Assembly: GCF_018919175.1 (NCBI RefSeq)
Contig: NZ_JAHLQL010000001.1
Coordinates: 682,001-746,000 of the forward strand
From: Clostridium simiarum
GTDB lineage: Bacteria > Bacillota > Clostridia > Clostridiales > Clostridiaceae
DNA: 64,000 nucleotides
Direction of reading: 5' to 3'
The position numbers were made by a program, and so were the translations under genes. A model generated the notes under the pieces. That model was given only the letters and a program-made list of their open reading frames with translations. It had not been told where the DNA came from and did no database searches. Shown in pieces: positions 1 to 8,413 of this stretch; within the stretch, counting starts at the first letter, position 1, and each line of letters opens with the position of its first letter.

Positions 1-951
1 TATAGCATTCTTTAGTAACAAAGAGTATCCTGCCACAGTAGATACCGCATCAGATAAGGCTTTTCCTACAATTGGTACAAAATTATCCACTGCAAATTTA
101 GCTGTTTTTGCTGTTACTGCATCTAAAGTACTTGAAGCCACTCCTCTTATGGTTATTATTCCTATAAATATAGTCATAATTATTCCTTGAGCCCATAGTA
201 CTATTTGATTTACAAGCTTGGATAATTTAGAAATCTTATACTCTTCTGATATATTATTTATAAATTGTAGTACAAACCCCATGAGTATAAGTGGAATTAT
301 AAAATCCACATAAAACCTTGGTACTATATTTACTGCAGCTAAGGTTATAGGATCTAGAGTAGCTACTTGAGCTATCCCACCAACACTACTTAGTAAAAGC
401 ATTAATACTGGTATCAAAGCAGCCATAAAATTAGTTATATCGTTTATAGCATTTTTAGCTAGGTTAATAGATATCAAAAAACTTTTTGATAATATCATTA
501 TAAGAATGGAATAACATGCAAAATAAGCTATGTTCGTGATGTTATCATTGGTAAAAGCATCTTGAATATTTTTTAATAGAGCCGTTATTAGGGCAATAAC
601 TATTACCATTACTAAAAACTTTGAAGAGGTAACTACCTCTTTTAATGTGTAGCTAATAAGACCTTTACCTATTCCCTTAAAATCAAGATTACCCTTTCCA
701 CTTTTAATATAATTAGATATATAAGTTTTAATATCAAGGTCATTAACTAGTTCATGATCTAGTTTTATATTTCTCATATAATCATATAAATTTTCTAATT
801 TTGCTTCGTCTACAATATTACTATCCTTATTTTCTATATGTTCAATAGTATTTTTTTCATTAATATTTATTTTGTCAATTTGACTTTCTGCCTTGACTGT
901 AGTAAAACTTGTGATGATTATAAATAAAATCATCATTATTATCTTTTTCAT
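1..951 (-). CDS. spoIIIAE: Stage III sporulation protein AE (partial, C-terminus beyond window)
   Basis: This reading frame runs off the left edge after 317 codons, so roughly the last fifth of a ~390-residue protein is missing. It begins at ATG 951 with a signal-peptide-like stretch (MKKIIMMILFIIITSFTTV), continues through a polar region, and then reads as repeated hydrophobic segments. SpoIIIAE is a polytopic membrane component of the SpoIIIA-SpoIIQ channel linking mother cell and forespore. It is the fifth gene of the spoIIIAA-AE run, 9 bp after spoIIIAD, which supports the name. The rest of the operon (AF, AG, AH) should lie to the left of the window. Confidence 0.93.
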   Translation of the reverse strand, partial: MKKIIMMILFIIITSFTTVKAESQIDKININEKNTIEHIENKDSNIVDEAKLENLYDYMRNIKLDHELVNDLDIKTYISNYIKSGKGNLDFKGIGKGLISYTLKEVVTSSKFLVMVIVIALITALLKNIQDAFTNDNITNIAYFACYSILIMILSKSFLISINLAKNAINDITNFMAALIPVLMLLLSSVGGIAQVATLDPITLAAVNIVPRFYVDFIIPLILMGFVLQFINNISEEYKISKLSKLVNQIVLWAQGIIMTIFIGIITIRGVASSTLDAVTAKTAKFAVDNFVPIVGKALSDAVSTVAGYSLLLKNAI

Positions 952-960
952 ATATACCAC

Positions 961-1344
961 CTACATAATCTTTAGTATGGCTTCTAAAACTGCCATCAGA
1001 ATTGGTATGGCTAAAAATAAAATAAGAATTTTTCCTGAAAGTTCTACCTTTGAAGCAATACTATTAGCTCCAGCGTCTTTACATATTTCAGCACAAAAAG
1101 AAGCTACATATGCTATACCTAATATTTTTATAACTGTACTTAGATAAACAGCATCTATGTTTGCTTTCAAGGCTATTGATTGAAGAAATTGAATTATTAA
1201 ATTAATTTTATTAAGCAGAAAGAAAATAATTATAATACTGGTGATTAAGGTAATAAATATAGATATATCTTCTCTTTTGTCTTTAAATAGTATGAATAAA
1301 AATAATGCTATAAAAGCAAAAGAGGCTATTTTTACTATCTCCAT
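961..1344 (-). CDS. spoIIIAD: Stage III sporulation protein AD
   Basis: This 127-residue membrane protein has about four hydrophobic segments, the usual size and topology of SpoIIIAD. A typical stretch near residues 73-92 (ILGIAYVASFCAEICKDAGA) matches my memory of the AC/AD family. SpoIIIAC and SpoIIIAD are related membrane proteins of the forespore feeding-channel complex. The gene lies 8 bp after spoIIIAC and 9 bp before spoIIIAE, so it is co-transcribed. In Bacillus the operon is under sigma-E; I could not define that promoter here. Confidence 0.95.
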   Translation of the reverse strand: MEIVKIASFAFIALFLFILFKDKREDISIFITLITSIIIIFFLLNKINLIIQFLQSIALKANIDAVYLSTVIKILGIAYVASFCAEICKDAGANSIASKVELSGKILILFLAIPILMAVLEAILKIM

Positions 1345-1352
1345 AAAACCAC

Positions 1353-1550
1353 CTAAAATTGAAACATAGTTCTTACAGAATCAAATAATTTACTTATAAG
1401 ATTTATCACCATTAGCAGTATCACTACAACTCCAGCTATATTTGCAATAGCTGCAATGTCATCTTTTCCACTGCTGGTAAGAACTTTATCTAATATAACC
1501 AATACTATACCAGCGCCTCCTATTTTAAATAGTAAACTGATATCTAGCAT
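1353..1550 (-). CDS. spoIIIAC: Stage III sporulation protein AC
   Basis: This 65-residue protein has two hydrophobic helices joined by a short loop (around residues 5-22 and 32-52). Size, topology and position between spoIIIAB and spoIIIAD identify SpoIIIAC, a small membrane subunit of the SpoIIIA-SpoIIQ channel. A GGAGAGGAC-type ribosome site precedes the ATG. Nothing unusual is visible. Confidence 0.95.
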   Translation of the reverse strand: MLDISLLFKIGGAGIVLVILDKVLTSSGKDDIAAIANIAGVVVILLMVINLISKLFDSVRTMFQF

Positions 1551-1563
1551 GTCCTCTCCTCCT

Positions 1564-2097
1564 TCATATTAAGAAAATAATTATCATTAGACCTATGGAT
1601 ATTCCTAAATATCTATATACTTTCATATCTTTCTTGCTCTTATCTAAAGCAATTTCAATCTGCTCTTGAAGATTTTTAAGAGTGATTGAAAAAATACTGA
1701 TATGGGATTGTATATCCGATTCTCCCAAACTTTTAGCCAGGTCTAAAATTATATTCTTATCTTCCATATTAATATTTAAGGATTTTTTATGTTTCTCTAA
1801 GTTTTTGTCAAAGCTTTCATAAACATCTTTAACCATATTTTGTTTCAAGTCATCAGCTACATCTTTAAAAATATCTTTAAATACATATTTGCTTTTTACG
1901 GATATATTTAGCATAGCTTCTGGAAGTGGCGTATGAGTATAAAAAATCTCATTTTGAAGATGATTTAAGCATCTTTCCAGCTCTTTTAATTGAGATGTCC
2001 TCTTTTTTAAGGACTCAGCATATACAAAGCCAGCTAAAGAACAGGATATAAATATCATTAAAAAACCTAAATATTTAACCATATATTTTTTCTCCAT
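1564..2097 (-). CDS. spoIIIAB: Stage III sporulation protein AB
   Basis: This 177-residue protein has an N-terminal membrane segment (about residues 9-27), a charged helical middle with a likely coiled coil, and a C-terminal hydrophobic segment (about 163-177). That is the SpoIIIAB pattern, which is related to the GspF fold of secretion systems. Its start lies inside the end of spoIIIAA (23-base overlap), so the two are translationally coupled. It probably acts with the SpoIIIAA ATPase at the mother-cell membrane around the forespore. Confidence 0.94.
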   Translation of the reverse strand: MEKKYMVKYLGFLMIFISCSLAGFVYAESLKKRTSQLKELERCLNHLQNEIFYTHTPLPEAMLNISVKSKYVFKDIFKDVADDLKQNMVKDVYESFDKNLEKHKKSLNINMEDKNIILDLAKSLGESDIQSHISIFSITLKNLQEQIEIALDKSKKDMKVYRYLGISIGLMIIIFLI

Positions 2098-3004
2098 AAA
2101 TTACTTTATTAAGCTGAAAATCATATATATACTCTATGGTTCCAATGCCACGTCTATTACTTAGTACTACTGCTTTTCTAAAAACTTCTGCCTCCAATAG
2201 GTTTTTAAATACTAATCTTTTTTCCATATCTTCAATTCCGCTACCATGGATAGTAGTTATGATGTTCACTCCTGAATTAAGAGCTAATAAGATACTTTCC
2301 ATATCTCTTTCAGAGCCTATTTCATCACATATCAACACCTCAGGAGCCATGGATCTTATAGCCATTATTATCCCATCACTTTTCATACAGTTATCATATA
2401 CGTCAGTTCTAATACCTACCTCTAGCTGAGGTACCCCTTCATAGCAAGCAGCAATCTCACTTCTTTCATCTATTATAACTACCTTCTTCCCTTTAATTCC
2501 TCTCCTTGTATCTCCATCAGATATCTGACGGCTTATATCTCTTAAAATAGTAGTTTTTCCACATTTAGGAGGAGATATGATTATGGTATTTAATACTTGT
2601 CCCTCTTTTGTTATATAAGGAATTAAAAATTCACCACAACCTTTAACTTCCCTACATATTCTTATATTCAGTGAAGATATTGTTCTTATAGTTTTAATTC
2701 CATCTCTATCTTGAACACAATCCCCAGAAATACCTATTCTATGTCCTCCTTTTATAGTTATATATCCTTGTCTTATTTCTTCTTCAAAGGCATACATTGA
2801 ATAATTACTTATTCTTTGCAATATAGTCTTTATATGATCTTTAGTAACAATAAAGGGTTTTATTATTTCATTTTGATTTATTTGAACTATTAATGGTTTA
2901 CTAACTCTTAGTCTAATTTCTTGAACTAATTTAAAATCTTTAAACTCTGCTAGATTTAATAATATGTCTTTGGGTAAAATATCCATAATTTCATTAGTAT
3001 ACAT
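2075..3004 (-). CDS. spoIIIAA: Stage III sporulation protein AA, secretion-type ATPase
   Basis: This 309-residue ATPase is related to type II/IV secretion ATPases. It shows a Walker A motif PPKCGKTT (about residues 145-152), a Walker B-like VLICDEIGSE (about 223-232), and IITTIHG downstream. SpoIIIAA is proposed to power assembly or transport by the SpoIIIA-SpoIIQ channel. It opens the spoIIIA operon and overlaps spoIIIAB. Start ATG 3004 has GAGAGG 6 bases upstream; a second, stronger AAGGAGGTG lies about 40 bases upstream with no frame of its own (see findings). Confidence 0.95.
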   Translation of the reverse strand: MYTNEIMDILPKDILLNLAEFKDFKLVQEIRLRVSKPLIVQINQNEIIKPFIVTKDHIKTILQRISNYSMYAFEEEIRQGYITIKGGHRIGISGDCVQDRDGIKTIRTISSLNIRICREVKGCGEFLIPYITKEGQVLNTIIISPPKCGKTTILRDISRQISDGDTRRGIKGKKVVIIDERSEIAACYEGVPQLEVGIRTDVYDNCMKSDGIIMAIRSMAPEVLICDEIGSERDMESILLALNSGVNIITTIHGSGIEDMEKRLVFKNLLEAEVFRKAVVLSNRRGIGTIEYIYDFQLNKVIYGEKIYG

Positions 3005-3014
3005 AATTTTCCTC

Positions 3015-3051
3015 TCTCTAACTTTTTATTAGAGATTGTTCACCTCCTTTT
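3015..3051 (-). promoter_or_regulatory. Duplicate ribosome-site-like sequence plus hairpin before spoIIIAA
   Basis: On the minus strand an AAGGAGGTG sequence (3041-3050) is followed by a small perfect hairpin TCTCTAA/TTAGAGA (3029-3035 with 3015-3021, seven-base loop), then the proximal GAGAGG and ATG 3004. The strong upstream Shine-Dalgarno sequence opens only a GTG frame of four codons before a stop. It may be a ribosome standby site or chance. Confidence 0.35.
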
Positions 3052-3102
3052 CTATACTTAATTTTTATTTTTGTATATTGATAAATATTACAAAAAATAA
3101 AA

Positions 3103-3128
3103 AAATCCTAAGATTATTCTTAGGATTT
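3103..3128 (-). terminator. Rho-independent terminator after the zinc-ribbon gene
   Basis: AAATCCTAAGA pairs perfectly with TCTTAGGATTT across a four-base loop, and the minus strand continues with a run of T. It closes the transcript of the gene at 3176-3562 and separates it from spoIIIAA. Confidence 0.88.
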
Positions 3129-3175
3129 TAAATTTACTATATAAATTTGTACAATATACAAATGTTTTACACTCT

Positions 3176-3562
3176 TTACTTTTTTATTGGTTCTAAGTAT
3201 TTTTCTTGCAATTTCATTGTATTATTACAATTTGGACATTTTATTTCTGAGTCACTTTTAAAAAGTTGCTCTTCTATAAATAGTGTTTCATCACAAAAAG
3301 GACAGGAACTTTCAATATAATCATCCTCTTCATGTTTATACTCAAAACTATCCACTTCTTCTTCAAAACCTTCTAATAATGAAGAAGCGTCATCTAATCT
3401 ACTTTCTATATACTCAGCATATTCAGTTAACTCTTCTATAGTCTTTTCCATAGACTGAACCCTTTGTGATAAATCAATAATAATTTGAAGAGTCCCATCT
3501 AAAATTTCTTCTGATGACTTATATGACTTAAGTTCATCTATTTTTTCTATAATATCACTCAT
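3176..3562 (-). CDS. Conserved clostridial zinc-ribbon protein (CD1247-like)
   Basis: This 128-residue soluble protein has an acidic, coiled-coil-like N-terminal half (about residues 1-75) and a C-terminal zinc-ribbon with paired cysteines CPFC (about 87-90) and CPNC (about 109-112). The pattern resembles the family I know as CD1247 N-terminal domain proteins, found in clostridia near efp and spoIIIA. No catalytic function is known to me. The gene lies between two hairpins (3103-3128 and 3618-3643), so it may be expressed alone or by read-through from efp. Confidence 0.75.
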   Translation of the reverse strand: MSDIIEKIDELKSYKSSEEILDGTLQIIIDLSQRVQSMEKTIEELTEYAEYIESRLDDASSLLEGFEEEVDSFEYKHEEDDYIESSCPFCDETLFIEEQLFKSDSEIKCPNCNNTMKLQEKYLEPIKK

Positions 3563-3617
3563 AGATACACATCCTTTTCTTAAATAAAAGGTTCTAAATT
3601 TATCTTTATATAAAATC

Positions 3618-3643
3618 TTAGCTAATCCTTTTGGATTAGCTAA
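3618..3643 (-). terminator. Hairpin terminator downstream of efp
   Basis: TTAGCTAATCC and GGATTAGCTAA form an 11-bp perfect stem around TTTT. On the minus strand it is followed only by GATTTTATAT, so termination may be partial, allowing read-through into the zinc-ribbon gene. Confidence 0.7.
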
Positions 3644-3665
3644 ACTAATGTCACTATATTAGAAT

Positions 3666-4223
3666 TTAAACTCTTTCCATGTACTCTCCAGTTCTTGTAT
3701 CTATTCTAATCATATCTCCTTCATTAACGAAAAGAGGAACATTAACTATTGCTCCAGTTTCAACTGTAGCTGGTTTTAATGTGTTAGTTGCTGTATTTCC
3801 CTTAACGGCTGGCTCTGTATGAGTAATTGATAACTCAACAAAGTTAGGAGCTTCTACAGAGAATGCTTCTCCTTTATAAAACTTTATTATAGCAAACATA
3901 TTTTCTTTTAAGAACTTTATAGCATCTTCAACTTTTTCATGATTTAAAGGAATTTGCTCAAAAGTTTCTTGATCCATAAAGTAATATAATTCTCCATCAG
4001 AATACAAGTACTGCATCTCTTTTCTTTCTATTACAGCTTCTTGTAGCTTTTCAGTTGGGTTAAAAGTTTTATCTGTAACTCCTCCAGATATTACATTTCT
4101 AAGCTTTGTTCTTACAAAAGCTGCACCTTTTCCTGGTTTAACGTGTAAAAAATCTACTACTGTAAATACTTGTCCATCTAATTCAAAAGTAGTACCTTTT
4201 CTTAAATCTCCTGCTGATATCAT
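3666..4223 (-). CDS. efp: Translation elongation factor P
   Basis: This 185-residue EF-P helps the ribosome through polyproline stretches. The three-domain protein has the usual length. The tip loop KPGKGAAF places lysine at position 32, the residue that carries a post-translational modification in Bacillus-type EF-P. I chose ATG 4223 ([10 protein letters not shown]) because GGAGGG lies 7 bases upstream; the frame also opens at TTG 4238, but that codon overlaps the ribosome site. The neighbouring genes (zinc-ribbon protein and spoIIIA on one side, aroQ on the other) are a typical clostridial arrangement. Confidence 0.97.
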   Translation of the reverse strand: MISAGDLRKGTTFELDGQVFTVVDFLHVKPGKGAAFVRTKLRNVISGGVTDKTFNPTEKLQEAVIERKEMQYLYSDGELYYFMDQETFEQIPLNHEKVEDAIKFLKENMFAIIKFYKGEAFSVEAPNFVELSITHTEPAVKGNTATNTLKPATVETGAIVNVPLFVNEGDMIRIDTRTGEYMERV

Positions 4224-4335
4224 TAAGTATCCCTCCAAAATCTTTTAGATTCATTTATATTATAACCTTTTCAGGTAAATTAATACCAAAAACACTTTAG
4301 TTTTTCTATATAAATTATTATTTCTTATAACCTTT

Positions 4336-4761
4336 CTAATATTTACTTATTAAAAATTCTATAGCTAAAATATAACTTTGCCATCCAAATCCACTGATAA
4401 CTCCAATAGCACCTTCTGCAGTAACACTGTTTTTTCTATACTGTTCTCGACTATAAATATTACTAAGATGTACTTCTATAACAGGTATATCTACCCCTCT
4501 TATGGAGTCTAATATAGCTATGCTATAGTGAGAGTATGCTGCTGGATTTATAACTATAGCTTGATAATGCTCTTCAGCTTTTGCTATAGTATTTATAATA
4601 GCACCTTCCTCATTACTTTGGAAAAAATCAATTTCTACTTTTCCCTTAAAATGATTGCTTATTTTATTGTTTATTTCCTCTAAAGTCATATTTCCATATA
4701 TATTTACTTCTCTTTTACCTAACCTATCTAAGTTAGGACCATTTACAATAAGTATCTTCAT
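4336..4761 (-). CDS. aroQ: 3-dehydroquinate dehydratase, type II
   Basis: This 141-residue enzyme converts 3-dehydroquinate to 3-dehydroshikimate, step three of the shikimate pathway. It has the type II signature near the N-terminus (VNGPNLDRLGKRE), the INPAAYSHYSIAILD region and EVHLSN, each part of the active site in this family. ATG 4761 is preferred over GTG 4773 because AGGTGAG lies just before it. It follows aroK in the same direction with about 140 bp between them. Confidence 0.96.
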   Translation of the reverse strand: MKILIVNGPNLDRLGKREVNIYGNMTLEEINNKISNHFKGKVEIDFFQSNEEGAIINTIAKAEEHYQAIVINPAAYSHYSIAILDSIRGVDIPVIEVHLSNIYSREQYRKNSVTAEGAIGVISGFGWQSYILAIEFLISKY

Positions 4762-4897
4762 ATAAACACTCACCTATCAAACCTATTAGATTTTAAACTA
4801 ATTTTTATAAAAAATCAACCTTTAACAATGTTATTTTATCAAAAGCACTGTATATTTTCAATAAGTATTACATATTTTTCACTATATCACTACACTG

Positions 4898-5422
4898 TTA
4901 CTTATAGGGTTTTATAAGTGGATTTACTTTATTTAATACTTCATTAAGTATATCACACTTGTTTTTATTTTCACAATTTATTGTTATACTAGCCTTTTTA
5001 TATATCTCAATTCTTTCATTATACAATTTTTTCAACTTGTCTTTTATATCTTCTTTTAAAAGTAAAGGCCTATCTTTTTTATTTTTCAACCTCTTTTCAA
5101 GTTCATATAAGGGTACATCTAAAAATATGGTTATACCCATGGAATTTAGTTTAGACATATTTTTATTATATATTGGTAAACCACCACCTGTAGCTATAAC
5201 TTTGTAACACATAGTATCTAATTCTTGTAAAGTTTTTTTTTCTAAGTTTCTAAAATACTCCTCACCTTTATACCTAAATATATTCTTTACCGTATTACAT
5301 TCTTTATACTCTATATACTTATCAGTATCTATAAAACCCCATTTAAGTTTTTTGCTAATGATATGTGCTATAGAGCTTTTACCGCTACCAGGCATTCCTA
5401 TAAATATTATATTGCAAGCCAT
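4898..5422 (-). CDS. aroK: Shikimate kinase
   Basis: This 174-residue kinase phosphorylates shikimate. The P-loop GMPGSGKSS is at residues 9-17, DTDKYIE (about 32-38) supplies the substrate-binding acidic residues, and ATGGGLP (about 77-83) is the typical glycine motif. It lies 25 bp after the pilus-type operon, in the same direction, so it may share that transcript. The other shikimate genes are 15 kb away at 19709-23048. Confidence 0.96.
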   Translation of the reverse strand: MACNIIFIGMPGSGKSSIAHIISKKLKWGFIDTDKYIEYKECNTVKNIFRYKGEEYFRNLEKKTLQELDTMCYKVIATGGGLPIYNKNMSKLNSMGITIFLDVPLYELEKRLKNKKDRPLLLKEDIKDKLKKLYNERIEIYKKASITINCENKNKCDILNEVLNKVNPLIKPYK

Positions 5423-5447
5423 GTTCCATCTTCCCCTTTATCAATCT

Positions 5448-5870
5448 TTAAGTGGTTTTAAGAATCAAATATCCTTTTATAATATCTTCTTCTTCTGAAA
5501 TAATGTTTATTTCCTCTATATTAATAGTTTCTTTACTATCCTTTAGTACTAACAAGTATTGTAAAAAACCTTCTTTATTAGTTGTAAAATCTACGGATAA
5601 ATTTATCTCCTCTTCATTATACTTAATGCTATTTATTGAGAACCCTTCTTTTTCATTAAAAGCTAACACATCGGAAATACTAATGTTATTTATATCAAAT
5701 TCTCTTTGTACATTATACCCTTCCATATTAGAAGTAGGTAATGTATTATAATCCTTAAAAGCTTCTTTATTTAAAAGCCTATAGATATTATTGGTACATA
5801 TAAGTATTATCTCTATTAAAAATATAATTGTTAATGTTAAAATAATAGACTTTTTAAAATTCCATATCAT
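5448..5870 (-). CDS. PilO-like membrane protein of the pilus operon
   Basis: This 140-residue protein has one N-terminal membrane segment (about residues 8-27) and a small soluble domain rich in beta-strand-like sequence, including FLQYLLVLKDS near residue 103. Size, topology and its place last in an ATPase-platform-pseudopilin-PilM-PilN run suggest a PilO-type inner-membrane component. Sequence similarity to known PilO is not obvious by eye, so the assignment rests on position and topology. It lies 9 bp after the PilN-like gene. Confidence 0.55.
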   Translation of the reverse strand: MIWNFKKSIILTLTIIFLIEIILICTNNIYRLLNKEAFKDYNTLPTSNMEGYNVQREFDINNISISDVLAFNEKEGFSINSIKYNEEEINLSVDFTTNKEGFLQYLLVLKDSKETINIEEINIISEEEDIIKGYLILKTT

Positions 5871-5879
5871 ACTCTCACC

Positions 5880-6353
5880 TCAATAGGACAATATAGCATT
5901 AAAAGTATATTTATCCTTTTCATTTTTTATGTATTCCATACTTTTTAGTTTCATACTTTCATGTTTACTCCAGTAGCCAATAAACTCATCTATAGCATTA
6001 TTATTAATGAATGTAACAGTCATATTTACTTTATCTTTAGTAATAGACACATTATTTATATATAATTCTTTTTCTTCAAGTTTAAATATATCATATATAC
6101 CATGAGAAAATTTTTCTATGTTACTATCCTTTTTCTCATTATTATAATTTGTAAGGTTAATATCACTTTCTATTTCTTTATACTTAGTATCCTTTAAAGT
6201 TTTATTAAGATTAACCAGTGGTTTTATCATAAAAATAACTAAAAGTATAAGTAATATTATATAGTTATTATAAGCTACGGATTTTTCTTTTTCTTTATTA
6301 TATATATAATTAAAGGTAGCGTATTTATAAGGGTTCTTATAATTACTTAACAT
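5880..6353 (-). CDS. PilN-like membrane protein of the pilus operon
   Basis: This 157-residue protein has a single membrane segment (about residues 29-46) after a short cytoplasmic N-terminus, then a charged linker and a soluble domain. In type IV pilus systems PilN has this form, and its cytoplasmic tail contacts PilM. The N-terminus here is 28 residues and begins MLSNYKNPYKYATFNYI. The start overlaps the end of the PilM-like gene by 11 bases. The name is inferred from order and topology. Confidence 0.55.
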   Translation of the reverse strand: MLSNYKNPYKYATFNYIYNKEKEKSVAYNNYIILLILLVIFMIKPLVNLNKTLKDTKYKEIESDINLTNYNNEKKDSNIEKFSHGIYDIFKLEEKELYINNVSITKDKVNMTVTFINNNAIDEFIGYWSKHESMKLKSMEYIKNEKDKYTFNAILSY

Positions 6354-7059
6354 TAAAAAGCTCCTTACTATTTATATTATAATTCTCTATGTTGAAAGAT
6401 TTAATGTTTTCTTCTCCTAAGTTTATATTAATTGTATATATTGTTTTAGGTAAAGATATATCCCAATCTACTAGTGCCTTTGTTATTAGTTCTAAAGCCT
6501 CAGTACATGCACTATAACCATTATCTTTATCTATATCTTTATTCAATGTAGAAAATACTAAATCACCCTCTTTTAAAACAATAGAATATAGGATTCCATC
6601 TATGTGTGCTACTATTATTCCATGTTTAATATTTGTTTTAGATTTTATCTCCCTTATTAGAGCTTCTTGCAAAGGTATGATATTTAGTTTTTTACAATGA
6701 GCAAAATAATTATCCAAAAGTTCATATCTATCTGTGTTAATACATTTAACAATTAACTCTAAAATATTTTTATTGCAACTTATTACACTATAATCAAATA
6801 ATATATCTTCCTTTTTAAATAGTAAATTAATTTCTCTTTCTATATTTTCTCTTAATAATAAATTATTCATCTTAGGCAGCTTCATTTTAAAGGTATAAAT
6901 CTCTTCTTCTTTTAAGAAAATACTTACATTTTTCTTTTTTATTGTTGCAAAATCTATATCTTCGTATTTAAATTTTTTATAATAATCTTTATTTCCATAA
7001 CAAATATAATTTTCTTTACCCATAATAATATAAACTTTATTTTTGTATATAATTATCAC
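6343..7059 (-). CDS. PilM-like actin-fold protein (short)
   Basis: This 238-residue protein lacks signal and membrane segments. It reads like a short, diverged PilM: ENIEREINLLFKKEDILFDY (about 71-90) matches the region where PilM proteins carry an EAxRxxI-like helix, followed by a stretch like GIIVAHIDGILYSIVL. It is shorter than the usual ~350 residues. The start is probably GTG 7059, preceded closely by AAGGAAG; ATG 7023 is an alternative. It would sit in the cytoplasm and bind the PilN-like protein encoded next. Confidence 0.6.
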   Translation of the reverse strand: MIIIYKNKVYIIMGKENYICYGNKDYYKKFKYEDIDFATIKKKNVSIFLKEEEIYTFKMKLPKMNNLLLRENIEREINLLFKKEDILFDYSVISCNKNILELIVKCINTDRYELLDNYFAHCKKLNIIPLQEALIREIKSKTNIKHGIIVAHIDGILYSIVLKEGDLVFSTLNKDIDKDNGYSACTEALELITKALVDWDISLPKTIYTININLGEENIKSFNIENYNINSKELFNVK

Positions 7060-7064
7060 CTTCC

Positions 7065-7505
7065 TTAATATTTAACTAAATTTACCTTATTTTCTTCTAT
7101 ATTATATTTATAATACTCATAACAATAAACTCCATTAAAATCTCTAATCTTCAATTTAATATATTTATTAAAGCCATCATAATTTATGCTACAATCTTCA
7201 TAAATTATAGACTTCGTAAAAGGTCTTAGAAGTTCAACTTCATTTATCTCTACATCAGCACTCTCTTCTAAACATTTATCCAAAGAACTCTGTAGTTCCG
7301 ACTTGAACCTTGTAAGTAATATTTCTTTAGCTTTACTATTTTCTCTTAAAACTCTTTTATATATTAACCTATTAGTATTAACTCTCTCATTTAACATATT
7401 TAATATAAAGACACTAATAGTAAATACCATAGTCATAGTTAATAAGGTTCCAAGAAGTATGTTGCCTTTATTGGATTTTTTTATCCGCTGTTTACTGCAT
7501 AGCAT
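7065..7505 (-). CDS. Pseudopilin-like protein lacking Glu5 (GspK/PilX type)
   Basis: This 146-residue protein starts with a basic leader, then NKG followed by NILLGTLLTMTMVFTISVFI. Cleavage after that glycine would give a mature N-terminus whose residue 5 is Gly rather than the usual Glu. Minor tip pseudopilins of the GspK/PilX type are the known exceptions that lack Glu5, so it may be the tip subunit. It overlaps the preceding pseudopilin gene by 25 bases. Confidence 0.6.
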   Translation of the reverse strand: MLCSKQRIKKSNKGNILLGTLLTMTMVFTISVFILNMLNERVNTNRLIYKRVLRENSKAKEILLTRFKSELQSSLDKCLEESADVEINEVELLRPFTKSIIYEDCSINYDGFNKYIKLKIRDFNGVYCYEYYKYNIEENKVNLVKY

Positions 7506-7978
7506 TTCTCTATGAAATCTCCTCCCTTTAATACTATTTTTATAAAAATAAGATCCTGATTTTTCTCTGCATAAAACTCTTCTACATTTTTTATGATGTT
7601 ATTGGAAGTTTGAACTATATTATTTTTTTTAATCACTGCAACTATTCTATCTTTATCATTTTTCATTATGTACTTTTCAATGGAAGTATTTGGTTTAAAA
7701 TCTTTTTCTTTTATCCATATAAAATTATCTTGAACTATTACTTCCATTCTTCCACTATTCAATTCCCTATCTATTATGTCTATAGCTTGGTTTAAATAAA
7801 TATAATTAACATAGGATTTATTGCTTTCTTTATAATCCTTAAGGGAAATAATTATAATAGTAAAAAGAAAATGAATTATAGTTATTGAAATACTAAAATA
7901 AATAATGAATTCTAGAATAGAGAAGGCCTTTTTCTTACTTTTTAGATCTAATTTGAAATTAAATATATTCTTTTTCAT
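7481..7978 (-). CDS. Pseudopilin-like protein (PilW/ComGF type), Ala at -1
   Basis: This 165-residue protein has a long basic leader ending KKKA, then FSILEFIIYFSISITIIHFL. The Glu5 typical of prepilins is present if cleavage is after Ala, but the canonical Gly(-1) is replaced by Ala. The C-terminal part contains a hydrophobic strand pattern (NIVQTSNNIIKNVEEFY) as in minor pseudopilins. It lies in a chain of overlapping or tightly spaced genes. Confidence 0.6.
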   Translation of the reverse strand: MKKNIFNFKLDLKSKKKAFSILEFIIYFSISITIIHFLFTIIIISLKDYKESNKSYVNYIYLNQAIDIIDRELNSGRMEVIVQDNFIWIKEKDFKPNTSIEKYIMKNDKDRIVAVIKKNNIVQTSNNIIKNVEEFYAEKNQDLIFIKIVLKGGDFIEKCYAVNSG

Positions 7979-7981
7979 ATA

Positions 7982-8413
7982 TTAATAATTTCCTTTATAT
8001 AATTTTGTTTCTTTCTTATAAGAATCTTTTTCAATCACTATCCTTATATTTAGTATATCTTCTTCTAAAGTAGTGTATATCTTTGTATAAGGTCCTTCTA
8101 TTTCTTCCTCATCAATTATTTGCATTAAATCCCTATGTTTTATGGAATCAACATCCATGTATTGATTATTAATATAATACTCTTTTTCACAAAGGGTAAG
8201 TAAATTGTTAAAACTTTGATTATGGTATATTTCGTTTTTTAGAGCCTCCAAAAATAGCATTTCTTTAATAATCTTATCTTGATTAAATTTTTCTTTTAAA
8301 TAATATCCTCTTGAAAAGAAAAAGCTTCCAATTATTAAAATCAAAATAGAAAGTGCTATTACAGCCTCAAGGAGCATATAGCCCTTCTTTTTTCTATGTT
8401 TTAATTTCTCCAT
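7982..8413 (-). CDS. Prepilin-like protein
   Basis: This 143-residue protein has leader MEKLKHRKKKG, then YMLLEAVIALSILILIIGSF: a class III leader with Gly(-1) and Glu5, followed by the hydrophobic helix. The rest is a short globular domain without cysteine pairs. It overlaps the upstream pseudopilin gene by 20 bases. It is a minor pilin or pseudopilin; I cannot assign a GspI/J/PilV name with certainty, though the size fits GspI/PilV. Confidence 0.68.
   Translation of the reverse strand: MEKLKHRKKKGYMLLEAVIALSILILIIGSFFFSRGYYLKEKFNQDKIIKEMLFLEALKNEIYHNQSFNNLLTLCEKEYYINNQYMDVDSIKHRDLMQIIDEEEIEGPYTKIYTTLEEDILNIRIVIEKDSYKKETKLYKGNY

Noticed and set aside
893..1147. Plus-strand open frame spanning the spoIIIAE/spoIIIAD junction
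   Set aside because: The opposite strand encodes two conserved sporulation proteins here; the hydrophobic plus-strand frame follows from their composition.
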